Source: a virus. Taken from it: a DNA stretch of 29,461 bases. The DNA lies in the IMG/VR virus record IMGVR_UViG_3300049226_000014, positions 1 to 29,461 of that record. The stretch is one strand, 5' to 3'. Under the pieces are notes generated by a model, which saw nothing but the letters and a program-made list of their open reading frames with translations, searched no databases and was not told the origin of the DNA. Positions 9,596 through 17,711 of this stretch are shown here, in pieces; within the stretch, counting starts at the first letter, position 1; every line of letters starts with the position of its first letter. The translations under genes and the position numbers were made by a program.

Positions 9596-9632
9596 GTAAA
9601 AGAATTTAATACGACATATACGGAGGTAAATC

Positions 9633-10769
9633 ATGGCAGCAATAACGCTGACTGGTGACACACTTTACTCCCAAAAGATTAACAACTTTTCGGGAGAGCT
9701 ATTCCGTGTAGGTGGTCAAAGAACTCCTTTCTTATCTGCAACAGGTGGCTTGAACGGAGGTAAGGTTTTACAATCTACTTTCTGGCAAATCCAAGCTGCT
9801 GACTCACACACAGTATCTTCTGAACCTGGTAAAGGTGCAGAAGGTGGTGCACCAACTGAATATCTTGGAAGAGATAGAGTTGCGTACACAGGTGTGACAC
9901 AGATATTCCATAAAGGTGTCAAGATGACTTACACAGCTATGGCAACATATCAGCATCAAAACTCATTTAACATCAATGCAGCTGGAGGAGGAATCACTCC
10001 TGTAGTTTCATCTGATGGTGATGGTACAACAAGTGCCGCAGCACTATTAGGATTAGCTGGTTCTAATCCAATCGTTGATGAGTTTGCAGAGCAAATGTCT
10101 TTGGCTCTTGAAAAAGTAGCTAGAGAAGTAGAATGGTTCGCATTCAATGGTACTTATGCAGATGGAGCTCACGCTACACCTGGTTCAGGTACTAGAGAAA
10201 TGCGTGGTCTTTCTGAGTACGTTGCTCTTAATGCAAATGCAAACAATACAGTTGCACCTACATTTGTAGGCGGAAACGTATACTGGAACGGTACAACTGG
10301 TAACGGTGCTACAGGTGATGCTCAAGTATTATCTTGGGATGCTATCGCTAACTCTCTTAAGAGATTGTATGATGCACATGCTCCAATGGTACAGCCTGTA
10401 CTTTGCGTAACTCCAAAACAACTTTTGGATTTAAACAAAGAATTACTAGCTGGTTCTGTTGGAATCACAGGTGCTATCTTACCTAGAGATAGAAACCTTG
10501 CTGGTATTGATATTGACGTAATTGTTACTCCATTCGGACAGATTGGAATGATGGTTATTGACCCTAATATCATGCCTGCTAATGAAGCATTTATTTTAGA
10601 CTTTGCTTTTATACAGCCAGTCTTTACAAATATCCCTGGATACGGAACAGTATTCGTAAGAGATATTGACCAAAATGCTGATGCTAAGATTGCTAAAGGT
10701 ATCTATATGGAAATGGCTTACGACTTCGGTCCACCGTCATACCATTTAAAGATAGACAAAGTAGCTTAA
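9633..10769 (+). CDS. major capsid protein, SU10/DUF5309-like
   Basis: A 378-residue protein forming the icosahedral head shell (HK97-type fold expected). The pattern matches SU10-like (DUF5309) capsid proteins: a beta-rich N-terminus with a Gln-rich loop near residues 88-115, a helix around residues 147-170 with the characteristic acidic/aromatic 'EVEWFAFNG' step, a 'MRGL' turn near residue 190, and a C-terminal beta domain. Length fits the family. A very strong ribosome site (GGAGGT at 9622-9627) precedes the ATG and a terminator follows the gene, as expected for the most abundant virion protein. Codon choice looks less AT-biased than in the flanking genes, with more C-ending codons, consistent with high expression. 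Confidence 0.9.
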   Translation: MAAITLTGDTLYSQKINNFSGELFRVGGQRTPFLSATGGLNGGKVLQSTFWQIQAADSHTVSSEPGKGAEGGAPTEYLGRDRVAYTGVTQIFHKGVKMTYTAMATYQHQNSFNINAAGGGITPVVSSDGDGTTSAAALLGLAGSNPIVDEFAEQMSLALEKVAREVEWFAFNGTYADGAHATPGSGTREMRGLSEYVALNANANNTVAPTFVGGNVYWNGTTGNGATGDAQVLSWDAIANSLKRLYDAHAPMVQPVLCVTPKQLLDLNKELLAGSVGITGAILPRDRNLAGIDIDVIVTPFGQIGMMVIDPNIMPANEAFILDFAFIQPVFTNIPGYGTVFVRDIDQNADAKIAKGIYMEMAYDFGPPSYHLKIDKVA

Positions 10770-10783
10770 CAAATTTGAAGATT

Positions 10784-10815
10784 AGGGTGGGTATCCACCA
10801 CCTGCCCTTTTCTTC
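10784..10815 (+). terminator. intrinsic terminator after the capsid gene
   Basis: GGTGG at 10786-10790 pairs with CCACC at 10795-10799 across a four-base loop, with further partial pairing of AGGG (10784-10787) and CCCT (10805-10808) as an alternative outer stem. A T-rich run (TTTTCTTCT) follows from 10808. The 65-base gap between the capsid gene and the next gene is otherwise rare in this compact region. It would partly insulate capsid transcription from tail genes; read-through is likely since no strong promoter follows. Confidence 0.65.
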
Positions 10816-10833
10816 TGCTATAGTAAGGAAGAT

Positions 10834-11166
10834 ATGCAATTACAAAAAGAAATTTTAATCGACATTTCAGACAATGCTGTAAACTCATCCGCTGCACAGT
10901 GTGATGGTTTATTACTATCTGGTATTGTATTTCCAGCAGCAATGACTGGAGCTACAGTAACATTTGATTTTTCATTTAATGGAACAACATGGTATGACGT
11001 AGTAGAAACTGATGGTACTGAAGTATCATATACAGTATCAGCAGGAAATGTAGTAAGAGTTGACCCTAGTGGTTGGGCTTTTGCTTCTCCTGGGTTTTTA
11101 AGAGTAACGTCTAGTAACTCTGAAGCAGCCGATAGAACAATAAATTTAATATTTAAACAAAGTTAG
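10834..11166 (+). CDS. small beta-rich virion protein, possible head decoration protein
   Basis: A 110-residue protein with alternating hydrophobic/polar strands and a 'FSFNGTTWYDV' segment near residues 48-58 that resembles beta-sandwich domains common in phage virion proteins. There is neither signal peptide nor Cys. The start is supported by AAGGAAG just upstream of the ATG. Its place directly after the capsid gene suggests a capsid decoration or head-fibre protein; a small tail component with the same fold is the alternative. Exact family not identified. Confidence 0.7.
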   Translation: MQLQKEILIDISDNAVNSSAAQCDGLLLSGIVFPAAMTGATVTFDFSFNGTTWYDVVETDGTEVSYTVSAGNVVRVDPSGWAFASPGFLRVTSSNSEAADRTINLIFKQS

Positions 11167-11174
11167 GAGGCCTT

Positions 11175-12182
11175 GTGAGTACCACAGTAGGTAACCTAGT
11201 TGATAGGGTATACAGAGAATACCTAGAACCTGTAGATAAAGTAGAATCTTATTCGTATATTACTGGTGGTATTGACGCATCTGCTACAACCATAGCTTAT
11301 GATGATAACTTGTTTTCTGTTGAAGAAGAAGATGCATTAGAAGCTGGAGCTATCGTAGAAGTTGGACAAGAATTAATGTATACAACTTCTGTCAATACAG
11401 TAGAAAATAGTATAATTGTTAAACGTGGACAACGTGGTACTACAGCTGCCGCACATAGTGCTGGAGCTATGATTAAAATAGCACCTGCATTTCCTCGTAA
11501 AAATGTATATGAAGCTGTTACTGACCAAATTAAAAACTTATATCCTACGTTATTTGCTGTAGAAACTATAGAACTTACTGCTAGTACTGGTTATAAACTA
11601 CTAGGTACACATGGTAGTGATGGAGATAGTTATAACTATTTAGTAGCACCATTAAAATCTATTTCACAATACACAGATTGGCAAGCAGGTTCAGACCAAA
11701 CAGGTCTTAAATACAATGGTGTAGCTATAGAAATGATTGACCTTCCTAATCCTTTTGTGTACACAGATGATACATCGACACAAAGAACTAAAACATATAC
11801 AACAGGACCTGATGTTGTACATGCAGTACAATTTGTAGGTATATCAGCAGGTCATACTGTTTTTGTAACATTTAAAAAGAAATTTATAGCTCCTACTGCA
11901 GAAGCAAATACTTTAGTTTCTATAGGATTAGAAGAAGAATATGAACCTATTGTTATGACTGGTGTAGCTGCACAGTTAGTTGCTGGTAAAGACATATCTA
12001 AACTTAATACTTCATACATAACAGAACAATTAGAAACTTCTGTAAATCCTGTAGGTAATTCAAATAGTATAGGACAAGGTTTATTAAGATATCAACAGTT
12101 ATTAATACAACAAGCTAGAAGTAATTTAAGGTCTAAATATCCAGAACCAGTACAACTTAATAGCATACTTTACCCAACATAA
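11175..12182 (+). CDS. putative head-tail connector / tail adaptor protein
   Basis: A 335-residue protein beginning with GTG, preceded by a clear AGGAGG site. The N-terminal helix (residues 1-20) reads like the beginning of gp11-type adaptor proteins. A beta domain with an 'RGQRGT' turn followed by 'AAAHSAG' (about residues 85-98) is a pattern I associate with connector and tail-tube proteins of short-tailed phages. The C-terminal 70 residues are helical and Gln-rich. It stands between the head genes and the large beta-propeller-like protein, the order seen for adaptor then nozzle in T7-like phages. The gp11-like role is inference. The stop overlaps the next start as TAATG. Confidence 0.65.
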   Translation: MSTTVGNLVDRVYREYLEPVDKVESYSYITGGIDASATTIAYDDNLFSVEEEDALEAGAIVEVGQELMYTTSVNTVENSIIVKRGQRGTTAAAHSAGAMIKIAPAFPRKNVYEAVTDQIKNLYPTLFAVETIELTASTGYKLLGTHGSDGDSYNYLVAPLKSISQYTDWQAGSDQTGLKYNGVAIEMIDLPNPFVYTDDTSTQRTKTYTTGPDVVHAVQFVGISAGHTVFVTFKKKFIAPTAEANTLVSIGLEEEYEPIVMTGVAAQLVAGKDISKLNTSYITEQLETSVNPVGNSNSIGQGLLRYQQLLIQQARSNLRSKYPEPVQLNSILYPT

Positions 12183-12322
12183 TGCCAGGTCCTTACAGTA
12201 AACCCAAAAGCATAGCTCATATTATGCCTGTATGGCAGGATAGAAATCGTAAAAATATGGGAACAAAATTAGATTCACCTGTACATAAAGGACATCCTTT
12301 GAAAGTAGTTGATGATGCCTAG
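12182..12322 (+). CDS. 46-residue basic micro-protein between connector and nozzle genes
   Basis: ATG at 12182 overlaps the connector stop as TAATG, and the frame runs 46 codons to TAG at 12320-12322. The product is basic, with Pro, Lys and His residues and a 'MPVW' segment near residues 15-18, and no membrane helix. It fills a gap of about 130 bases that would otherwise be empty in a region with almost none, and its end overlaps the next gene. Tight coupling is the main evidence that it is translated. Function unknown. Confidence 0.6.
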   Translation: MPGPYSKPKSIAHIMPVWQDRNRKNMGTKLDSPVHKGHPLKVVDDA

Positions 12323-14279
12323 AGTTGCAGATACTACAACAATACGTAATCCTAAAAGATATGGATATGATTTAAAAATAGATAATTTATTATTACGTAC
12401 AGCTATATCACCTGATAGACAAATGACTATACAATCGTCTGATGTACAATCAGGACAACAAGTTAATGTTAAACAAAATCCTGAAGACTTTACATCTAAC
12501 TTAGGTCGTATATATTCAAGAAATAATTTTAGTGCAGGGCAAGGATTAGATACAGCACATAGAGCTGATGGACAACCTGATGATGTAAATAGATTTTGGG
12601 ATAGTAAAGGTGTAGATGTATTTCATGGTGATGATGAAACTTCTTATAATTTGCATTTGCTTTATACAACACTTGTACAAAATAAATCATTTAGTGGTAC
12701 TAATAATCATGTAACACAAACAACTAATGGTCACATTTATGTTACTGATACTACAAACATACACAAATATGATGGTACTAACTGGACTACTATAGATGCT
12801 ACTACATCTGGTGCTACACATAACTTTACTGGTATAGCTGCATTTGGTAATGGATTTTATGCTACAACTGCAAATACTACATCTGGTTCACAATTAATTA
12901 AATATGATGGTAGTTCTTATACTGTATTAACTACTGCACAATCTAGTTCTGGTGGTTTAACAGGTGTATGGTATGTAAAAAATAGATTATGGATTACAGG
13001 TAATGATGGTACAGCTGAATACATTTGGGAAAAAAGTCCATTTGATGCATGGGTTGTAGGTAATTTAGCTGATGCAGATAGCATAGTAGAAGTAGAACCT
13101 ACACATAGTTTTACAAATATTGTTGATGGTGGAGCAGCAGTATTGGCTGCAAGCACAGATGGTACTGTGTATTCATTTAAATTAGCTAGTACTGTATTTG
13201 TTAATCAAGGTCAAACAAAAATACCTTTTGAAGAAATACATTCTATCGCAGCTACAGAAGGTATTGTTTTTATTGGTACTAAAGAAGTATCTAGAAATGT
13301 AGGACGTTTATATAGATTAGAGCTTGTTGCTGCAGATAATTTATATGTATTAGCTAACAGACAATTAATAAAAGAATGGATAACAGCTGTTGACACAACA
13401 CCTAAATCAATGTTTGTATCAAGAGATAGTGTATATATTGGTATTAAAGAAGCAACTAATAAGACAAATCTGTGGCGATATTATTTACCAACAGGTGGTA
13501 TAGCTAGAGATTTACAAACAGCAGGTAATGGTTTTGTAACTGGAATTGTACAAAGTAATGGAAAATTTTTAATATGTGTATCAGGTTCTGATGTATATAA
13601 AGAAACATCTACATATGAATCAGAAGGTTATTTAATGTTATCTGCTGCAGATTTCTTTACAGCTGAATCTAAACAGTTTGTAGGTGCAGAAATGTCAACA
13701 ATTGCTTTATCTTCTAATACTTCTGTAGATTTAAAATATACAACAAAGTTTGAAGATTTAGATAATCCTGAAACAGCTACATTTACTACTGCAATTACAC
13801 AAGCATCTGGTACTGGTGATGTTGAAAAACAAATAGCAGAAGTATCTAGATATATAATTGGTAAAGTTATTTTAAAATCAAGTGATGGTGTTAGTACACC
13901 TAAAGTAAAATCTGTGCAGTTTCGTGCATTAGCTAGACCAGAACTTGTAGTTGCACAAATACCTATCAATATTAGTGATAGAGTAGAAAGACCTGGAAGA
14001 ACTCCAATAACAGTTAAAGGTTTAGGTGACAAATTATATTCAGCATTACGTGATAAAGAAGGTGATTCTATTACATTAGAATTATTTCAACCTAAAGAAA
14101 TTATACGTGGTGTTATTGAACAAATAACTTATCCAGTTATTTCTAACAATAACAAAGGAAGTGATACAACTTTTGCTATAATAACTGTGCGTGGTACTAG
14201 ACAGAGTACACTTACTGATGTAACGTCTATACATGTACCAGGTATTGCAGCATTTGGTATAATGAGATACGGAGCATAA
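12315..14279 (+). CDS. large beta-propeller-like tail protein, nozzle (gp12-like) candidate
   Basis: About 654 residues. I take ATG 12315; ATG 12312 and TTG 12309 are in frame just upstream, and all overlap the end of the preceding micro-protein. Residues about 110-440 contain repeated strand-turn units of the type 'HIYVTDTTNIHKYDG', 'GNGFYATT', 'VFIGTKEVS' and 'VYIGIKEA', spaced about 40-50 residues apart, which looks like propeller blades. The C-terminal 200 residues form a different beta domain. T7 gp12, the tail nozzle of short-tailed phages, is a beta-propeller protein of similar size placed directly after the adaptor. The gene order agrees, but the assignment is inferred from repeats and position, not from a family hit. 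Confidence 0.65.
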   Translation: MPRVADTTTIRNPKRYGYDLKIDNLLLRTAISPDRQMTIQSSDVQSGQQVNVKQNPEDFTSNLGRIYSRNNFSAGQGLDTAHRADGQPDDVNRFWDSKGVDVFHGDDETSYNLHLLYTTLVQNKSFSGTNNHVTQTTNGHIYVTDTTNIHKYDGTNWTTIDATTSGATHNFTGIAAFGNGFYATTANTTSGSQLIKYDGSSYTVLTTAQSSSGGLTGVWYVKNRLWITGNDGTAEYIWEKSPFDAWVVGNLADADSIVEVEPTHSFTNIVDGGAAVLAASTDGTVYSFKLASTVFVNQGQTKIPFEEIHSIAATEGIVFIGTKEVSRNVGRLYRLELVAADNLYVLANRQLIKEWITAVDTTPKSMFVSRDSVYIGIKEATNKTNLWRYYLPTGGIARDLQTAGNGFVTGIVQSNGKFLICVSGSDVYKETSTYESEGYLMLSAADFFTAESKQFVGAEMSTIALSSNTSVDLKYTTKFEDLDNPETATFTTAITQASGTGDVEKQIAEVSRYIIGKVILKSSDGVSTPKVKSVQFRALARPELVVAQIPINISDRVERPGRTPITVKGLGDKLYSALRDKEGDSITLELFQPKEIIRGVIEQITYPVISNNNKGSDTTFAIITVRGTRQSTLTDVTSIHVPGIAAFGIMRYGA

Positions 14280-15202
14280 TGGCAAATAGACAAACAAAAA
14301 TAGTTAACTTTTATGAAAGTACATTAGCTGCATTATTAGCTAGTGGTAGTGAAACAACAACATTAACAGCGGCACCTACAACTGATGGTACAACAACTAT
14401 ATCTGCTACTGAAGGTAATAGCAGTACACATTATTTTTTAGTAATAGACCCTGACCAAGCATCAAACAGAGAAGTTGTATTAATTAAAGCTTCTTCTGGT
14501 ACAGGCATTACTAAAATGGACAGAGATGTAGAAGGTAGATATAGTGCATCTTCTCCACCTGACCATCAAATTGGAACAACTGTTCGTATGGCTGTATTAG
14601 CAGACCATATAAAAGACCAAAATGATAGAATTACTGCTGCTGAAACATCTTTAACTGATGCTTCTAATATTGGAGATGGCTCTGTTAGTAATACTGAATT
14701 TCAAAGATTAGATGGTGTATCTTCTGATATACAAACACAGATAGACAATATATCAGCAGGTGCAGTAACACTTACTGTACCTATAACAATTAAAGTAGCT
14801 GATGATGGTTCAGGTTCGCAAAATGTATTTTACTTTTTATCAGGAACAGATACAGGTGCAGGAACTAGGTCATCTAATTTTATATTCAAGATAGGTTTTA
14901 AATATAAGTTTGATACATCTGACAGCTCAATGTCAGGACACAACTTTAAGTTTTCATTAACTGCAGATAACTCAGGTAGCTCAGAGTTTACAACAAACGT
15001 TACAACTGCAGGTACACCAGGTAGTTCAGGTGCTTCTACAACTATAGAAATTACACCTGAAACTTTAGGTATAGCAGGAGCTACATCAACACTTTACTAT
15101 TACTGTTCTAATCATAGCGGTATGGGTGGACAAGGTGCTATAAACTTATATTCATCAGGTGGCGGTGGAGATATTCACAGTTTCTTATTAATGGGAGCAT
15201 AA
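14279..15202 (+). CDS. tail fibre protein with C-terminal cupredoxin-like copper motif
   Basis: A 307-residue protein starting at a TAATG overlap. The N-terminal 110 residues form a Thr/Ser-rich beta domain probably anchoring to the tail; residues about 110-160 form a short coiled coil ('LADHIKDQNDRITAAETSL'); the remainder is a beta domain. That domain ends with 'YYCSNHSGMGG' (residues 274-284) and contains 'SGHNFKF' (219-225), so His221, Cys276, His279 and Met282 have the order of a type 1 copper site as in plastocyanin. Similar endings occur in marine phage structural proteins. Whether copper is bound is unknown; here Cys-His-Met are closer together than in plastocyanin. Role: receptor-binding or fibre protein, inferred from domain order and neighbours. 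Confidence 0.7.
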   Translation: MANRQTKIVNFYESTLAALLASGSETTTLTAAPTTDGTTTISATEGNSSTHYFLVIDPDQASNREVVLIKASSGTGITKMDRDVEGRYSASSPPDHQIGTTVRMAVLADHIKDQNDRITAAETSLTDASNIGDGSVSNTEFQRLDGVSSDIQTQIDNISAGAVTLTVPITIKVADDGSGSQNVFYFLSGTDTGAGTRSSNFIFKIGFKYKFDTSDSSMSGHNFKFSLTADNSGSSEFTTNVTTAGTPGSSGASTTIEITPETLGIAGATSTLYYYCSNHSGMGGQGAINLYSSGGGGDIHSFLLMGA

Positions 15203-15402
15203 TGAGTATATTAATTATGATGAAAGAAGGTGGTAGTCTAGGTATAGATACTATTGGTAACTTACCTATAGACGAAGATATAGATTTACTACCTGAAGCA
15301 GGCGGAGCAATAAATGTAGATTTACAATTAATGTTATGGTCTGATACAGGTTTCGCATTACAGTACCTAGATGTGGATGAAATGTTATTATTAGGTGCAT
15401 AA
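15202..15402 (+). CDS. small acidic tail-region protein
   Basis: 66 residues, joined to the fibre gene by TAATG. It is rich in Leu, Asp and Gly, and the C-terminus 'MDEMLLLGA'-like ending (here VDEMLLLGA) echoes the C-terminus of the upstream fibre protein (SFLLMGA), perhaps a shared docking tail. There is no signal peptide or Cys. Likely a minor tail or fibre-associated protein; function not recognised. Confidence 0.65.
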   Translation: MSILIMMKEGGSLGIDTIGNLPIDEDIDLLPEAGGAINVDLQLMLWSDTGFALQYLDVDEMLLLGA

Positions 15403-15429
15403 GAAAATATATGATAATATAGGAGAACA

Positions 15430-15759
15430 ATGGCAAACGTATATAAAATACTTGGACAAATAGCAGACGCATCAGCTAATGATGTAGCTTTGTATTTAGT
15501 TCCTAGTAGCACTGAAGCTATAGTATCCAGCATTGTCGTGTGTAATAGAGAAAACGCAGCAAATACATTCCGTATTGCAACTAAATCTGATAACAGTGGA
15601 GTTGCAACTACAGATTATCTTGCTTACGATACATCTATTGCAGCTAACGATACAATTACATTAACATTAGGAATAACCTTACAAGCAGGTGCAGAAATAT
15701 CTGTTGGTTCTTCTGATGCTAATGTAACATTCAATGCTTTTGGTACTGAAATTTCATAA
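15430..15759 (+). CDS. small beta-sandwich virion protein
   Basis: 109 residues with regular alternation of Val/Ile/Thr/Ala and turn residues, consistent with an all-beta sandwich. The segment 'SIVVCNRENAANTFRIA' (residues 34-50) is typical of small marine-phage structural proteins found near tail fibres. The start is supported by AGGAG upstream. It stands between fibre genes and precedes the glycine-rich adhesin. It may decorate the tail or act as a fibre joint, but this is inferred from fold-like pattern and place. Confidence 0.7.
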   Translation: MANVYKILGQIADASANDVALYLVPSSTEAIVSSIVVCNRENAANTFRIATKSDNSGVATTDYLAYDTSIAANDTITLTLGITLQAGAEISVGSSDANVTFNAFGTEIS

Positions 15760-15775
15760 TTAAATAGGAGATAAT

Positions 15776-16684
15776 ATGGGTTTTAAAAGACTTGCATTAC
15801 AAGATGGTGTAACACCACATTTAACAAGAGGTAACGACCTTAATGCGAAAGCAATGTCTACTTATCTTACTCACACTAATAACAGTTCATTTAATGTACC
15901 TAGTAAAAATACTAAATTTCAAATGATGGTTGTTGGTGGCGGAGGTGGTGGTGGTGCTTGGCGTCCTGGTGGAGGAGGAGCAGGTGGTGGTGTATTTTTT
16001 GAAGGTGTACAATTTGATGCTGCTGGAGGAAACGTTGCTATAGGTAATGCTGGTAACGGTGGTAACACAGGTGGGTTTCATGATGGAAATAGCGGTGGTG
16101 CTACAAATGTAAATGGAATGAGTAGTAAATTATTTGATAGTAATAGAAAAGGTGGTAATTACAACACAATAGCTGCACAAGGTGGTGGTAGAGGTAGAAC
16201 ACAAGGTTACACAGGAACTGCTGGTGGCTGCGGTGGTGGTGCAGGTGCTGGTTCTTGGGGTGGTAATCCATCAGGTGGTACAGGTTTTACAGGTGGAAAT
16301 GGTGGTTCAGGACAAAGTTCAAGTTATCGTGGTGGCGGTGGCGGTGGAATGGGTGCTGATTTAACTGGTGATAATGGTGTTGAAGGTGGAGATGGAGGCG
16401 ATGGTTATCGTTTTGATGGACAAGATTATTGTGCAGGAGGAGGTCATCAAGGCTACTACGGTGGTGGTGGCGGTGGTGACGTAGGTAATACTAATGTTGG
16501 TGGTAACGGTGGATGCCCACCTGGAGCTGCTAATGGTTATGGTGCAGGCGGTGGGGGTAGAAAAAATGACTGCAATACTAATTCAAGTGGTTCTGGTAGT
16601 AAAGGAAGCGTTAAATGGTTAACATATGAACAACCTACTATTGGTGGTAATGTTAATCCTATAACAAAAATTAAAAGATTGTAA
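15776..16684 (+). CDS. glycine-rich tail fibre tip / adhesin
   Basis: 302 residues. After about 45 residues the sequence changes to long Gly-rich runs (for example near residues 57-75, 130-180 and 185-270) broken by short polar loops with Asn, Tyr, Arg and Cys, ending in a short non-Gly tail. Such polyglycine-II-like sandwiches with variable loops occur in tail-tip adhesins such as gp38 of T-even-like phages, where the loops contact host receptors. The ATG follows AGGAGAT. Several antisense and out-of-frame reading frames here are shadows of the repetitive coding sequence. Its place at the end of the tail genes agrees with host recognition. Confidence 0.82.
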   Translation: MGFKRLALQDGVTPHLTRGNDLNAKAMSTYLTHTNNSSFNVPSKNTKFQMMVVGGGGGGGAWRPGGGGAGGGVFFEGVQFDAAGGNVAIGNAGNGGNTGGFHDGNSGGATNVNGMSSKLFDSNRKGGNYNTIAAQGGGRGRTQGYTGTAGGCGGGAGAGSWGGNPSGGTGFTGGNGGSGQSSSYRGGGGGGMGADLTGDNGVEGGDGGDGYRFDGQDYCAGGGHQGYYGGGGGGDVGNTNVGGNGGCPPGAANGYGAGGGGRKNDCNTNSSGSGSKGSVKWLTYEQPTIGGNVNPITKIKRL

Positions 16685-17016
16685 TGATTGTAAGAATAGG
16701 CACAGATAATAAAGTAAAAAATACCTATATTGGTGATAACTTAGATAATTTTGCTGAAGACGAAATATATCCTGATGATACATTTGTTGTAGTAGATGAC
16801 CTTAACTATGTAGAAATAGGAGATGAATGGTATCCTGATGCAAAACAAACTAAACCTGAGCAGCAATTTCCTAGTTGGAATTTTAATACAGAAACTTGGC
16901 AATGGGAACCTCCTGTTGCTAGACCTGATACAGAAATAGATGCTGCAAATCAATGGTGGGACTGGGACGAAGAAAACACACAATGGGTATTAGTTACTGA
17001 AACACCCCCAGAATAA
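16684..17016 (+). CDS. Trp-rich fibre-associated protein
   Basis: 110 residues, very acidic and rich in Trp, Asp and Pro. The C-terminal half has two motifs resembling 'FPSWNFNTETWQWEPPVARP' (residues 60-79) and 'WWDWDEENTQWVLV' (residues 91-104), a pattern common in small proteins beside tail fibres of marine phages. It starts at a TAATG overlap with the adhesin, so the two are co-translated, and it could be a fibre-assembly chaperone or a fibre subunit. Function is inferred from position. Confidence 0.7.
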   Translation: MIVRIGTDNKVKNTYIGDNLDNFAEDEIYPDDTFVVVDDLNYVEIGDEWYPDAKQTKPEQQFPSWNFNTETWQWEPPVARPDTEIDAANQWWDWDEENTQWVLVTETPPE

Positions 17017-17033
17017 AAATTAAAAGGTGGAAT

Positions 17034-17711
17034 ATGTTATTTAATAGATTAAAAAAATCAGAAGTTGTATATTCATTATCAGATGAATACAAAGAAGCAT
17101 TAAGTATATTTAATGAACCTTATGTTTATAATGAAACAACACATGGTTGTCCTGCTGTATCTGTTAGTAGTACTAGACTTTATGCAATTAACGCACCTGC
17201 AGATTTAGAATTTATTTACAATCCTAAAACAAATCAAATGAATGCTAATTCAACAAGCACTAATACTTCCGATAAATTTACTAATCAAATAAACAATTTT
17301 TTAAGTTTTCAAATAGAAAAAAATAAAGATATTATTACTATACAAATAAATATGCCTTATATATTTTTTACAGATACAAAAGATATTGAAATTAATCTTT
17401 TACCTGGCACTGACATTGAAATGAATAATTGTAAATTTATTCCAGGTTCATTTAATATATACAATTGGAGTAGAACTTTAAACTTTTCTATACAAGTAAT
17501 AGATAATAAATCTATGGTTTCTTTTAAATGGCATATAGATAAACCTATGATGTTTGTATTTTTTAATAAACCTGTAAATATATCTTATAAAATAATGAAC
17601 GATAATATGTTATCAATGGTACAACAAGTTAAAAATATTGCTACAGTCAGACATAACATAACTAAAGTATTTAATACAGTATTAAAAAGAAGGCCTAAAA
17701 ATATATTATGA
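17034..17711 (+). CDS. conserved-type marine phage protein, paralogue of next gene
   Basis: 225 residues. The pattern 'HGCPAVSVSSTRLYAINAP' (residues 38-56) followed by a beta-rich domain with 'MPYIFFTDTKDIEINLLPG' and ending in 'DKPMMFVFFNKPV' resembles a family I have seen in marine phages near fibre and accessory genes; I cannot name the family with certainty. The following gene has the same skeleton (a CPA motif, an aromatic beta domain, a hydrophobic strand before a Pro). The ATG follows AAGGTGG. No signal peptide is seen. It may be a virion adornment or host-modifying protein; function is unknown. Confidence 0.72.
   Translation: MLFNRLKKSEVVYSLSDEYKEALSIFNEPYVYNETTHGCPAVSVSSTRLYAINAPADLEFIYNPKTNQMNANSTSTNTSDKFTNQINNFLSFQIEKNKDIITIQINMPYIFFTDTKDIEINLLPGTDIEMNNCKFIPGSFNIYNWSRTLNFSIQVIDNKSMVSFKWHIDKPMMFVFFNKPVNISYKIMNDNMLSMVQQVKNIATVRHNITKVFNTVLKRRPKNIL

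Noticed and set aside
10816-10824. Extended -10 (TGCTATAGT) ahead of the gene after the capsid
   Set aside because: The predicted start would fall inside the ribosome site, leaving about three leader bases; possible, but not supported enough to list as a promoter.
12309-12314. TTG at 12309 as start of the nozzle candidate
   Set aside because: Two ATG codons follow at once in the same frame, so the rarer TTG is not needed.
16182-16364. Val-rich frame inside the glycine-rich adhesin
   Set aside because: It is a frame-shifted shadow of Gly codons; no start signal or junction supports it.
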